NCBI GenBank assembly: GCA_951802195.1 | Contig: OX637632.1 | Span: 434,001 to 498,000 of the forward strand | From: Tausonia pullulans | Taxonomy: Eukaryota > Basidiomycota > Tremellomycetes > Cystofilobasidiales > Mrakiaceae | Direction of reading: 5' to 3' | DNA: 64,000 nucleotides | Shown: piece by piece, positions 34,600 to 47,300 of the stretch | Layout of the letters: every line of letters begins with the position of its first letter | How positions within the stretch are numbered: the first letter of the stretch is position 1 | Notes under the pieces: model-generated | Seen by the model: the letters and a program-made list of their open reading frames with translations, nothing else | The model's database searches: none | Told to the model about the DNA's origin: nothing | Translations under genes and position numbers: made by a program

Positions 34600-36010
34600 A
34601 TGTCCTCCCCTTCGTCCTCCTACTCCTTCACCACCGTTCTCCTCACTGGTGGTGCTAGTGGCCTCGGTCGCGCTCTTGCCGAACATCTCCTCTCCAAAAA
34701 CAAGGTGCGCCGTCGACCCTATCTTCGAGGTATCTGCATTTATATTATCCTCTCCTCGCTCTGACGTCTCTACCAACGTCTCGATCGCTGCAGAACGTCA
34801 TCATCGCCGGTCGCACTGAGTCGAAGCTCAAGGCGACAGTTGCCGAGATCGGCAACGACAACTTGTCCTACGTCGTTCTCGATACATCTAATGTCGCGTC
34901 GTTTTCGGGCTTCGTCTCGAAGATACTCCAAGAGTACCCGGAACTTGACTGTAAGAGACGCTCGCTGGTCCCCCTTGGTCGCGGTGGTGTTCCGGATGCG
35001 ACGTGCAGCCAGGCTCACAAGCTCATGCGCATATGACATCATCGAACCCGTGTTGACCACGGACCTCGGGCCTACCTCGTCCGCAGGTGTAATTCACAAC
35101 GCAGGAATTCAGAAGCCGGTCGACTACGTCTCTGGGGACCCAGAGAAAATCATCGCCGACACTGGTGAGCGGGCCCTATGCTCTCTGGCTCGCACTCGGA
35201 TTTTGTGTCGGACTGATTCGCCGCTCGCGCCTGTCTCCAGAGTCCGAGCTCCAGACGAACATTAACGGCCCAGTCCACCTCACTGCGCGACTGCTTCCTC
35301 ACCTCCTCAGCAAGCCTAGCGCAGCCATCTTCACCGTCTCGTCAGGACTCGCCTTTGTGCCCTTGGCATCGGTGCCTGTCTGTGCGGGATGAACATATGC
35401 ATACTCTCCGCCTCTTGAGTCCACGCACTGACAACAACCCATGCCTTCCTGCCTACAGACTGCGCCACCAAGTCCTTCATCCACCAGTGGACCATGTCGC
35501 TCCGTGAGCAGCTCAAGGAGACTCCGGTGAAGGTCTTTGAGATCATCCCGCCCTTGGTCGGCAGTAAGTCTCGTCTAAGGAACTCAGACTTTTTTCATTC
35601 GAGCAAGACTGACATTCATATATATATATATTGCTTGTTCAGCCGACCTCCACAGAGATCACTCAGACCCGGATAACAACAAGCCGGAAAAGAACAAGAT
35701 GGCGAGTGACCGACGCTCGATCGTACTTTTCGGGCTTACCCGACTGACTGACTGACTGTGCGCTGCTTGCCCCACTTGCAGGCTCTCTCGGTCGAGGACT
35801 TCATAGGCCAGGTCGCTGGCCAAATGGATGAGGGCCGCCTCGAGATTGCTCCGGGCTTTGCTGAGGGTCTCGCGAAGAAGTGGTGGGTCCCGATGTGTCG
35901 CCCAATCACACCTATTCACTCCCTGATGTTTCGTTTCTCTGTCTCGTCTGCTGTCAAGGCACGAGACCTACGACGGGATTCTCGAGGGCATCAACCTCCA
36001 CAAGCACTGA
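34600..36010 (+). CDS. Short-chain dehydrogenase/reductase (classical SDR, DltE-like)
   Basis: Spliced exons give about 260 residues starting MSSPSSSYSFTTVLLTGGAS. The cofactor motif is TGGASGLG, followed by NVIIAGRTESKL, the structural VIHNAGIQ, and the catalytic serine in FTVSSGLAFVP with YCATK (YxxxK; the Tyr codon is split by an intron). The C-terminal part FEIIPPLVGTDLHRD and a DFIGQVAGQMDEGRLE segment resemble the COG3967/DltE group of SDRs, often annotated as oxidoreductases of unknown substrate. The Arg in AGRTES suggests NADP(H). Cytosolic location is inferred from the lack of a signal. Stop at 36008-36010. Confidence 0.88.
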
Positions 36011-36173
36011 GGGCCATGCCAAGTCCTTCTGGTGGCCAGTTGTTAGGCATTAGTTGATAGTCAGAGGGAAGCGAGAACGGAAGAGCATGAAGTTACTAAA
36101 CAGAAAGAGGGTTAAGAGAATGTGACAAGACAGAGAGAGGACAGGAAAACAAGACATAAAGCGAGACCAAATT

Positions 36174-39100
36174 TCAAGACCGTGCTCCTCCTCCGCTCCT
36201 CAGACTGCCCTGGCTGCCCTTGTGCTTGAGCTCGCGGACGCGCTCGGCCTCCTCGTGTTCGAGGGCCGAGGCACTCTCGAACGAGCGCGCGAGCTCGAGA
36301 ACCCGGGGTGGGGAGCGGGCGTACGACTGCCGAGGGCGGACGAACGAGTTGGTCCGAGGCCGCATGAGCGGTTGGGGGATGGCGATGGGGGCAGTGATTG
36401 AGGACTGCTGACGGGCGCTAGCTGAGCGGGAAGGCGAGGAGGAGGTGACGGAGGTGGCGGAGGGAGATGAGGGGGGCAAAGCGATGATGATGGGCGGCGA
36501 GGGGGCGGCAGCGGTGGCCGGGCGACGTGAGGAGGGGATATGACCATTGCCCAACCGAGCAGGAGAGGGGTGGGCAAAGACACCTTGGGGAAGGGGGGGT
36601 AGGGAAGTGCTGCCGCCAGTGGAAAGACACGAAGGGACGGCGCTGATGGCAGGCTGAGGCGTGGTGATCGGAGCAGCAGAACGAGATGGCGCCGCCTCCT
36701 TCGTGGGTGGAGCCCGAATAGGAGCAGGAGCAGGAGAAGGAGCAGAAGGAGCCGGGGCGAACGCAGGGATCGCCGGGGGCTCAGCTCCTCCGCCTTTGCC
36801 ACTGAGCCAGCCTCCAGAAAGAAAGCCGAGAATCTTGCCCGTGAGGGAGGGTCGAGGCGCACCGCGCTTCCTGAAACCCTCATTGGGTGTCTTGGCGGCC
36901 GATAGGTGAGGAGAGAGGGTGGCCGAAGACGCCTTGAGCGGGGAGAGCAGGGCTTTGTGCGGATAATGAGATCGGCGGCGACGGGAGGCGGAAGAGGTGG
37001 ACGTAAAGGAGGCGTTGTGCGAGACGGCGACACGCTCGTTCGCCCTGCGCTGGAGAATGGACGCAATCCGCGAGTAGAGCTTGGGACTGAGACGAAACAG
37101 AGGCGTCAGTTTTCGAACGCCCCCTTGGTGAAAAGGAGAAAAGACGAGGATAACTCACAGCGACCATTCTCCATCTAGGTCCTCCTTGGCGAGCTTCATC
37201 TCGCTCAAGAACCGAACGACGACGACCTCTTCAATGTCCTCCGCCCGGACACCATCCTTGCGGCCGCCCTCAGCGTCAAGGCAGCTCATGAGGCACCGCC
37301 AATCGGGGGCGCCCCAGGATCGGTCCCTCGTGGACCGATTAACAACGGCAGCAGCCTTAGCCTTGCCTTTGCCCTTGCTCTGGCTGTCGTGGGGCGCGTG
37401 CATCGAGGTGGCCGAGCCGCTCCGGACAAAGCTGCCGGGGATGGGCAGCTCGTCCAAAGCCACGCCGTCATCCACGTCCTCCTTCTCCTGCTCCATCATG
37501 GCGTCCGCTCCCGCGACTTCTTCTTGCTCCACGGCGATATCTTGTTCGGCCTCCATGAGGAGGTCGGCTGTGGACATCATGGAAATGTCGCCGTCAAAGA
37601 AGGACGACCGGCGACTCTTGTCTCCCGCGACCGAGGAGAAGCGGCGAGAGCTCGAAGCTCTTTCGGAGGCGAAAGAGACGATGGATGTATTGGGACCCGC
37701 GGCTGACTCAGCCTCGGTGTACTCGTGGAACTAAAAGAGGGAAGGACGTAAGCTGAGAAGCAAAAGAGCGAAAAGAGGACAGAGCACGCACCATCTTCAG
37801 GAACGCCGTCGCCCTAGCCGCCTCACGGGGGTCATTCGAGGAAATCTTGATGTAAGTCTCCTCGAGAACACTATCGTTGTCGTCGTCTTCGTCATCTCCC
37901 GTGATAGTCATGGTCGGACGAGAGGAACTGCCCATCATCAGCGTAGAGGTCGTCGTCGCAGGCTGCTGATGCCTGCTGGTGCTTGCGCCGTCGCCACCGC
38001 TCTGGCTGCTGATGCGACGCTCGAGTGCGCGAGAAAGAATGTCGCGCGATGAAGCGAACGAGGCGCTGGAGTCGATGCTCGGTCGACGACCACCGCCCAC
38101 CATCGAAACAGATGAGGACAAGGTTGAGAGTCCGGCGGGAGGCTGCAGTGGTGCCACCGAGGGAGAGAAGGTTGGCAAGAGGAGTCCGCCGCCGAACGTG
38201 CTGACAGAGGGAGAGAGCGAGGGCGAAGAGCCAGGTCGGGCCTTGAACAACTGATCATCGAAGCTGCTAAGGGCGAGAGCTGAAAGCCGACGAGGGCCCG
38301 AAGTAGGCCGAGACGACGATGAAGACGACTGGGATTGGAGTTTCTCTTCCTGCATTGGGCTGTGCTTCGTCGGATTGAGATCATCTTCCTCCTCTTCGAC
38401 GACATCCTCGTCCTCGTCTTCGATGTCATTGAGGTCGACGATGTAGTCAAGCGTGCGGCTAGGCGAGTCGCACAAGGGCGAAGCGGGTTCCTGGGCTGGG
38501 GAAGAGAAATCGAGCGAGACAAGGGATGTCCTTGGTCGGAATCGGGCCGGGGTTGAGCTGGCCGCCTTGGAGGGTGAACCCCCCGGCCGTCCCTCGAGGA
38601 TGACGACCATGGGCGAGGAGGTGGAAAATGAGGATGACGCCGATGGTTTGGAGGGCGTGGAGAAATGAGCGCCGGCGAATGAGTAGTCGGCCATAAGGTC
38701 GTCCTGGTCGAGCGTAGACTCGTTGCGGGTCGTCTCCTCGTCCTCCTCCTCATCCATCTCCTCCTGTTCTTCCTCCTGGTCGCCCTCGTCCATCTCATCT
38801 TGCCACTGCTCCTCATCGTCCTCCTCCTCGCCCTCTTCGCTCTCCCGAGCGCGCCACTCCATCTCGAGCCTCAATCGCTCCACGATCTCCCCCTCCGACA
38901 ATTCCGACCGGCTGCTCTCCACCGCCTCGTCCTCCTCATCATCCTCTTCATCATCCTCCTCTTCTTCCTCTTCCTCCTGATCTCCTCCCCCATCAGCCTT
39001 CTCCTCGTCGCCACCAATATCAACGGTAGACCTCATTGACCGATCCGCATCGGCCAACTCGTCTGCCAGCGACCGGTGGGTCGTATCCATCGCCGAGGTA

Positions 39101-42100
39101 TCCTCTTCTTCATCTTCGTCCTCATCCTCGCCCTCGGAACTCTCAGCCGCCGTCGTCGTCGCCGCCTCCTGGGCATCCTCTGTCGTCATCTTGGAGGGTG
39201 GCGCCGTCGTCGAGAAGTCAGCGCGGCCGTCTTCCTCTTCGTCCTCGTCCTCCCCCTCCTCCTTCTGCTCCTGGTGCTCCACAGAGTTCTCCTGCGTCCT
39301 CGGCGACGAGTGAGGGATGGCCCTCGTCTCAAGCGGAGAGACGGCGAACGTCGTCGCCGGCTGAGGCTGAGGCTGAGGTGTAGACATAGGCGTCGGCGTC
39401 TGACGACGCGGAGCAGCCTCTGGGGAGGAGACAACGCTCTTCGTCTCGACCTCCTCCGCCTTGGCCAGCTCGACGATAGCGGGGGCCGTAGGCGGGTCGA
39501 TCTCGAGCTCGATTTCCGGCGGTGGAGAGGGTTGAGGCTGGGATTGGGGAGGCTGGGGGTCCTGCGTTGCCGGAGGGGAAGGAGGGTGCGCTCCATAAAG
39601 CGCTGAGAAGGTATCCGTGACGGGGGAGGGACTGCGCGAGTAATGGGGCTCGGCTGGGGAGGCTGAGAAGAGAGAAGGAGGGAGAGAAGAAAGAACGATT
39701 AGTCCCGGGTGACCTGCCTCGACGGTATGACCACCGAGTCACAAAAGAAGAAATCGGACTCACAAGACCTCACTTGCGAATCCTCCTCGACAACGGGAGC
39801 GTCCAGCTGCGGCTCCTCCGCTCCTTCGCCGTTCATCTCCTCCTCAGGTTCATCCTCGCTATCCGGCTCCAAGCTACTCCTCATCTTCGCCGCCCACCCA
39901 GCGACGTCCGCCTCATCGTTGCCTCCCCAGTCCATCGGGATCCCCTCGTAGTCCGACCAACCTGCCTCCTCTTGTTCCCCGCCGTCCCTCGTAAGGGAAG
40001 GTCGCCCAAAGACCGAATCCTCCCTTTCAGCCCGTCGCGCCGCAGCGACAGCGGCCGTCTGCCCCTCCCGCTCGTCTTCGGAACCGGAGTATGACTCGGG
40101 TGTCCCCGGTTGGGTGAAGACGTAGGGCGAGAGGGCGGGAGCGGGAGTGTAGGGCGCAGGTGCTGCCTGCGTAGTGATAGTAGCGGGTGTCGAGGCGAGA
40201 AGAGGAGGCAATCCGGGGCGGGGGAGAGAGGAAGAGGAGCCCGTGGTGGAGGGAGCGGTTGCACTGGTGTTAAGGCGGGAAGAAGAGGTGAGGAGAGAGG
40301 GGGTCAAGAGGAGCTGCGACGGCTGGAGGAAAGCAAGTCGAGGGGCTGATGTCGACCGGCCAGCGGCGGTAGGGACAGTGTCCCTGGGCGTCGTGGAGCC
40401 GGCGGTAGCAGACGCAGCAGCCGCAGCGGCGCGGAGAGCGGACGACGCTAGTGTCCGAGTGAGGAGATTCGGTGTGGCGAGATCGGAGAGCTGAAGCGAC
40501 CGCGTGGCCGTCGTTTTCGCGGTGAGGACGTCCGATGTCCGTCGACGCGTCGGCGAAGCCTGAGGCATGTACGAGATGTGAGCCTCATCTTCGTCCTCGT
40601 CCTCGTCGTCAGCCGCCGCATGGCCCAGGCTCAGTCGCTGGCCGCCCATTGGCGCCGTCACTCCAATCGACGAAGTCCTCTCCTTCCCCTTTTCCGTGAA
40701 ATCCAGCTCATCCCCATCCTCCGTCCCCATGAGCATGCTTTCATCCCCCTCCTCAGGGACATGCACTTTCGGTCTCCTCTCCTTCCCCTTGAGCAAGATC
40801 GGGTCATCCCCTGGGCTTCGAGGCGGTGGCGGCGTGTCGGGACTGGTTTCGGTCCCATGGGGGATCCCGGCGGGCGGGCTGCGACTGTAACTCGTTGCAA
40901 AGGACCGACGGCTTTGACGGGAACGCTGAGATTTGGAGAGCCCGCCGGCGGTTGGGGCGGACTTGCGGCGCGCGGTGGTTGTCTTGCTGGTGCTGGTAGG
41001 GCGAGAGGGCCCCTGCGAGGCCGAGAGCCCCTTGGACCGGGTGGTGGAAGTAGGACGCGGCGACGAGGTCCGTTGCTGCTGTTCCTGGCGCTGCGACTTG
41101 CGCAAAGCAGAAGCAGCCGCTGCCGCTGCTCCAGCGCGCGTCATCTTGTTCGAGGACGCCAACTCGCCCAAGCTGCTGCTGCCGCTGCCGCTGCTGCTCG
41201 CCGTGATAGACGATGAGCCGACCGCGCCCAGACGCGTCTGCTTGCGCGCCCGGGGGTTCGGCGAAGGGACTGCCGCAACCGCCCTCGCCTGGGCTTGGGC
41301 TGGCGCCGAAGCGAAGAGGCTGCTGTTGGTAGGGCCAGCCGCTCCAGAGATGGAGCGTTTCCTTGATCGGGCGAGAGCAATCTTGAGTGGGGAAGGAGCC
41401 GGAGCGCCGGCTCCTCGACGGAGCAACGTAGACGCGCGGGGGGAAGCTGGGTCTTGGGCGGGGAGGGAGGGATCCCGTCCGTAACGGACTGGGAAGGTGT
41501 TGTATGTTGAGGCCGGACTGGCTATCTTCTGATGCTTCCGACGCGATGAGGTGGACCGCGAGAGGGAGCGGTCGGGCGTCGAGGGAGGGAATGGAGCAGC
41601 GACGAGCTGGGTCGCCTTCAAGACCGGGGCGAGGTCCTCTTCCTCCTGCTCGTATTGGATCGGCTGGGAGGCCGGTGGCGAAGGAAGCCGGTGCGGATGC
41701 GGTTGCTGCTTCTGCTGCTGGGTGGGGATGACGATGGACGTTTCGAAACAGGAGGGAGGCAGGGAGGTGGTTCGGCAAGCACCAGGATCAGCTTCGTGCT
41801 CGCCCTCCCCCCCTCCTCCCTGGCCCAGCAGGCAGGCGACTCACCTCAGCGACGGCAGTCATACTCTCCGTGGTCGGACGGCCCTTGAGGTTTTCTCTGG
41901 CGTCAACCCCTTGGCTCAGCGAGGCCGAGGACGAAGAGGAACCCAACGGCTCCTGGCTCGCCGCCGGGGTCAACAAGCGGCTCGCTCGCCGATCGAGAAC
42001 CGCCGGGGCGAAAGCCATCGTCGACGTGACGCTCGCAAAGGAGCGTGGGTCCGCTGCAGAAGAGGCGAGGAGACCCGCTGCAGCTGCAGCTGCGGCTGTG

Positions 42101-42417
42101 GGCGGGTGGCTCTGCCTCTTGCGGCCAACAAGCGCGAGGGAAGACGACGACGCCGACGAGGGGAGCGAGGGCTTGCGCCGCCTCGGCTTTCCCGTCTTGC
42201 GGGGCTCGCTGCCTGGCTGATGGCGTGCAATGGCGGGTAAGTTCTCGTTGGTGGTGGCGGTGGGAGCGAAGGAGAGTCGCTTGGGGAAGGACGGCGACGG
42301 AGCCGCCCTGTGGGTGTCGGTGTTGGCTGAGGTCGAGATGCCGAGAGGGGCGCGACGGCGGACGACAGGGAAGCCGGGGGACTCGTAAAGCCGGGCGTGG
42401 GAGACTTCCCTGACCAT
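36174..42417 (-). CDS. Giant disordered acidic protein of unknown function
   Basis: Five exons on the minus strand (about 42417-41846, 41738-39775, 39663-37790, 37732-37159, 37085-36174) encode roughly 1,950 residues. Most is low-complexity: Ser/Thr/Pro/Arg-rich at the N-terminus (SPLKIALARSRKRSISG and KGLSASQGPSRPTSTSK suggest phosphorylation and basic nuclear signals), then long Glu/Asp tracts around residues 920-1110, then Ser-rich sequence. The only folded-looking segment is near the C-terminus: WGAPDWRCLMSCLDAEGGRK, EEVVVVRFLSEMKLAKEDLD and LYSRIASILQRRANER. I do not recognise a named domain; the Trp-anchored segment recalls an unnamed conserved module in fungal nuclear proteins. Nuclear location is inferred only from composition. 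Mild opposite-strand open frames are shadows of the GAC/GAG repeats. Confidence 0.75.
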
Positions 42418-44381
42418 GGAGCCAGAGAAGCTAGAGAGGAAGGGGGAGGTTGGCGGGGGAGCGAACGGTGAAAGGGGCGGGGCGCGTGGATGGTCGAGGT
42501 GGTTGAAGGAAGGGCTCTCGCGTTGGCGTCGTGCTCGCGCCCATGGAGGGGGGGGAAGATCAAAACAGTGCGCGTCTGTGGTGTCTGTCCGGCGGATTAG
42601 TTTCCTGCGCGGACGCAGACCGCAGCCGGCTCACGCAGATCAGTGGCTCTCTTCGTCCCTGAATTCGAGGAGCAGTATGCTTCAGTGGACAGTCACCAGG
42701 CAGCGAGGGTTTTCCAAGCGGCGAGGAGGCCGACCAGAACACATGAAAGCAGACGTCACGGCCAGCAGCTGATTTCTCTTGCAAGAAAAGGAACCTCCAT
42801 GCCACATTCCCCCAACGCAGGAGGCGGCAGATCCCAAAATCCTGCCGGCTGTGGCAAAAGCGGAACAAGGAGCGACGTTGCGTGCGGGTCTGCGTTGTGC
42901 GCGCGCTCTCTTCCTAGTCTGTCTCTCAATACTCAGCACGCCCTCCACAGCGGTCTCGCTCGGCATCACACCTCTTGTGGGACGCGTCAACGTCAAAGGG
43001 GCCTCCTGCGGAGGGGGCAGGCCGAGGCCTTGAGCGTCAGCACCCCAGAAACGTCAGATGATTTCTCCGCGCAGATGGCCGGTCGTCGGCCGGCCCTCGA
43101 CTGCGACGGATCCTCCTTCCAGTTTGTTCTCGCACATCCGTCGCCTGGGTGGCTGCGGAAGCGTCGCTGGCCGTCGCCCCCCTGCTGGACCGAACCTGGA
43201 TGGCGACGAGCCGCGGAGGAGCAGCGGGAGGGAGCGCTGGGCCAGAGGAGAAGCCATGCGACTCCGAGACAACACGCGACCGCAGGAAAGAGGGCGGGCT
43301 TCACGCGCCTGTTCCAGCCCCTGCCGGAAAGGCCGACGGCTGAGGGCGCGGCCGGCTCGCATGGAGGGGACCAGCCTCGCTCATCCTGATCTGATCACAT
43401 GTGTCCCTCGCATGCGAAACAAGAGAGAGAATGTTTCCTTCCTGAGCTGCTGTGTCTCTGGCGTGCTGCAACACCGACGCCTCTGCGACTGTGCGTGTCC
43501 GATCTGTTGCAGCAGCTCTCGCGTGGCAAGACGTGGGTGCTGTGCTGGCTGGTTCGGGGACTCCCCCAAACCGCTCGCTCACTTCTCCACTTTCTCACAC
43601 TCCACCTCGCCCTCTCGCTCTCTCACACAACTTTCTCTCTCTGACCACCCAATCCCAGCCCAGGCCAGCGTGCACGGCGAGCACCCCCCACCCGCCACCC
43701 GCCTCCAGCCCCCCGACGGCCGTCCCTCCCTTTCATCCGGCCCCTTCCCCCTCTCGGAGAACAAGCGGCACCGACCTCGCCCGGACCAACCGAGCTCCTC
43801 TCTCGCCCACTTTGGTCCCTCAGTGCGCGCCCCCGCACGACATCCACCTCGCTTGGCCGAGCTCGCTCTCTTCCTCGCAACACACTCACGCCCAGGCACA
43901 CGCATACGCTCGCCGGCCGCTCCCACCCTCATCCTCTTCTCGCGTCGACGCCGGCCGTTCGCGCTCGCTCGTTGTCCGCCTTCGCGCTCTCGTGCCTCGT
44001 CGCCGTCCTCCTGCGAGCTGCACGCGCCGCGCCTGATCTCTCCTCTCGAGCTCTCGCTCCTTTCATCGTGAGTTCACGCGAATCCGAGGCCTGCCGCCAT
44101 CCCCTCCTCTTTCCTCTGGTCTCTCCACCGGCCGGTCCGTCCGTCCTTGGGCCTCGTGCCAGGGGCGGCCATGCGCTGGGCTGGTCGATGGAGGCGGCAA
44201 GCGACTACCGCCCTCTCCAGGCCTGGCACACGCGTCCTATCCTCATGCCATCCATCCCTTTCTCCCATCTTCTCGCCCGCTCCTTGCGACGCTTCCTACT
44301 CGTCACTCACACACCTTGCCATCTCCTTCTGCCCCCCCCCCCGCCCCCCCGTCCTCCTTTTCCGCTCAGTGTAGTTAAGCC
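42418..44381. promoter_or_regulatory. 1.96-kb divergent intergenic region between the disordered-protein gene and the Rho GEF
   Basis: The two large genes point away from each other. No gene is supported; the 338-codon plus-strand frame at 43058-44071 is low-complexity. The right half (about 43560-44380) is strongly C/T-rich and includes interrupted C runs at 44332-44350, like a long pyrimidine leader of the GEF gene. The length is unusual in this compact locus. Confidence 0.5.
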
Positions 44382-47300
44382 ATGGACACCCTCGTCCGCG
44401 CCTCGTCGTCATCGCCCTCCCCCTCAACGGGATCTCATTCGTATCCTCGGCGACTCTCCGTCTCCTCTTCGGCCCCGCCACCTCCGCTGCCGGCCAAGCC
44501 AGACGCCTTCGCTCCCCCACTGCCTTTGGCGACGGCGTACCAACCGCCGGCCCCGGCCAGCAAGCCGGCCAGCAGCAGCTTTCAGCACCATCACCAGACA
44601 TCATTCTCCCGGCCAAGACCGCCCCAGGCCTCGATGGGAGGCCCAACCCCGACAGCCTTTGCCCGTCGGCCCTCGCTCCACTCGGCGTCATCCGCCAACT
44701 CCATCTCTGAGGATGGCGAGCCATCGGTGGCTGCCCCTCGTCACAGCTACGCAACGAGTGGGGCCGGAAACGGTGGTGGTGGTGGTGGTGGTGGTGGTAG
44801 TGGTGCAGCAACCCTGTTGTCTGCGCGCTCCTCCTCTGGCCTCTACGAGCTAGGACCCAACGTCCCTCTCAGCGGCGGCGGGGGCGCTACCTCGCTCTCG
44901 GCCTCGCCGCCCATCTCCAGATCCTCGACCTCGTCGTCTTCGGCAGCCGCCCGGAGGAGGGAGAGTCTCGTGACGGCGGCGATGGCGTCAGCTGCCTACG
45001 GAGAGGAAGAACATACGATAGCCTCGTCCTCCATCACCTCTTACGGACAGCACCAGCAGGCTGCGACTGCTTTCGGTGGCCCAGTCGTGGGCGTCACCGT
45101 CGGCCCCTCGCCGTCGCCCTCGTCACTCAGCGAGGAGGAGCAAGAACGCGTCGACTCACCCCAGCCTCTGAGCCGGACGACTTCTACGGCCTCCTCTCGG
45201 CGCCGTGTCTCCATCTCCAACGGCGTCATCCTCACAGGCTCTTCTTCTTCGTTGACGTCCCTGTCTAACTCGTACACCCTCCCTCAGCAAGGGGTCCTCC
45301 CTCAACGACCGATCCGCGTCCGACAGCTCTCGGGGGACAGACGTGCGACCTCAACGTCGCTGTACGAGCTCGGCAGTGGTCCGACCGAGGACGACGAGCA
45401 GCAGCCGAGTGACCATCTACACTCGGACCCTCTTCTCACGCATGGCGCTAGTGCCCGACGCAGCTCTTCGACGAGCAGCAGCCGTCATCGGCGCATGGTG
45501 TCTGCGGCGGAATTGGTGGGTGCCGCCGGCGCCGTTGCCGTTGGGCTGGGCATCGACGCCGTTCCGAAGGGGTACCCAACGGATGCGAGGCAACAGTGGG
45601 CGAGGGCTTCATATCAGACGATTGAGTCGTCGGACGCCAACTCGGCGTATGATGGGTGCGTGCCATGCTACTTACCTGTCTGTCTATCCGTCCGCTGACG
45701 AGCCCCTGCTCCTTCTTGCAGCATCGGCTCTCCGATGAGTGCCGACCAGAGCCACGATGATCTTCACCATCGCGAGCAGAACCACCACACGTACACAAAT
45801 GATGCCAACGACGACGACGACGACGACGACGGCCAGCGGAGCGAGGACGGTAGCGACGCCAGCGGCTACAGCTGGGACGACACTGCTGAGCACTCATCGT
45901 CCAACATGAGCCTCGCTGGAGCGGCGATTCATCTCGTCGAGGATGGGACGGGCAAGATCATCCATGGCGAAGACTTGGATCTCGAGAGGCCGGAGAACCT
46001 TGGGATGGATCTGATTGGTGAGAGAGAGCTCCAGTTCCTCTTTCTTCCCGTGTTAGGCAGCTGATCGACGTCCAACCCTTACGCTCTACAGGAGCCACGC
46101 ACCTCCTTCTTGCCGCCTCTCCGACACCATCCGCGCTCCCCCGATTCCTCGAAACTGTTCTCCCCTCGCTCACCTCTTCGCTCGTCGTTCTCGACCTCTC
46201 CGCCTCCCGACTCACATCCCTCCCCCTTGAGCTCGGCGCCCTCTACTGCCTCGAAGAGCTCAACCTCTCCTCAAACCCTCTCCGCTCTCTCCCAGCGTTC
46301 CTCTCGCAGCTGTACGCGCTCCGCGTCCTCCAAGCGAACGAGATCGGGTGCACGACGCTGCCGACGAGTTTGGCGGCGCTCACGAACTTGCACACGCTGT
46401 GCTTGAGGAGGAACAGGCTCATCCAGCTGCCGGGCTGGCTGAGCCAGTTGCCAAATCTGGAGACGTTGCTTGTGGAGGGGAACGTTTTCGAGGGTCCGTG
46501 GAAGGGCCTCACGGAGAACATCGTCAGATTCTCGCCGTCAGGGACGGCCTCGTCCTCCGAGGAGGAAGTGACGGATCAACAGCAGCCGCAGGCCACAGTG
46601 GCCTCGACGACGACGGCAACGAAGACCCTCGTCGGATCGACGACGCCCAACACGGACACGTTCTATCTCGGCAGTATTGCCAACAGCTTCAATAGCCACG
46701 CCAAGACCGGAGGAGAAAGAGAATCCCCTTTCGACCCGATGAATGCCCCACGCCAAAAGCAACAGCCGCCGCTCACCTCGTCCTTCGTGGCCGAGGCTGC
46801 TCGCGCGCGAGCCATCTCACATTCCTACGGAGCAGCTGGGGCCGGCGATGACTCCTCGTCGTACGCGGTCCGCTCAGCCTCAGGTCCAGCGGCTCTCGCG
46901 CGCGCTCTCTCCGCCATCAGCACTGGTGCCGGTGGGGAGTGCGCCAACTCGTCGGCTTCGTCCATCGTATCTCCGATCTCACCCAGCGGATCAATGCCCG
47001 GCTCGCCCGCCCCACACAACACCCACGTCCGTCCCTCATCCTCCGTCGCCGCGGCCGTTGCGCGTCCCCCGGCCATGCGAAAGCGCTCCAACACGCTGTA
47101 CCAGCAAGGATCCCCCGCCCACGTCCTCAATGGCGGGCTGGCCCGCGCTCTTTCCCCTGGCGCTGGAGTCAACGGCTTCTCTCGCCCTCCTCCGCCCGAG
47201 CCATCGCCCTCCCTCTCTTCCGGTGGCGGCGTGCGGGGAGCAGTCCGAAGAATGCGCAGCGCAGGGACCATCAACTCGAGCGTCGGGCGTCCGGAGTCTT

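Noticed and set aside
38723-39606. Long plus-strand frames rich in Ser, Arg and Leu opposite the disordered gene
   Set aside because: They are shadows of GAG/GAC codon tracts on the minus strand and show repeat-derived composition only.
43058-44071. 338-codon plus-strand frame upstream of the Rho GEF
   Set aside because: Composed of low-complexity Ser/Arg/Pro from a CT-rich leader; no start context or homolog pattern.
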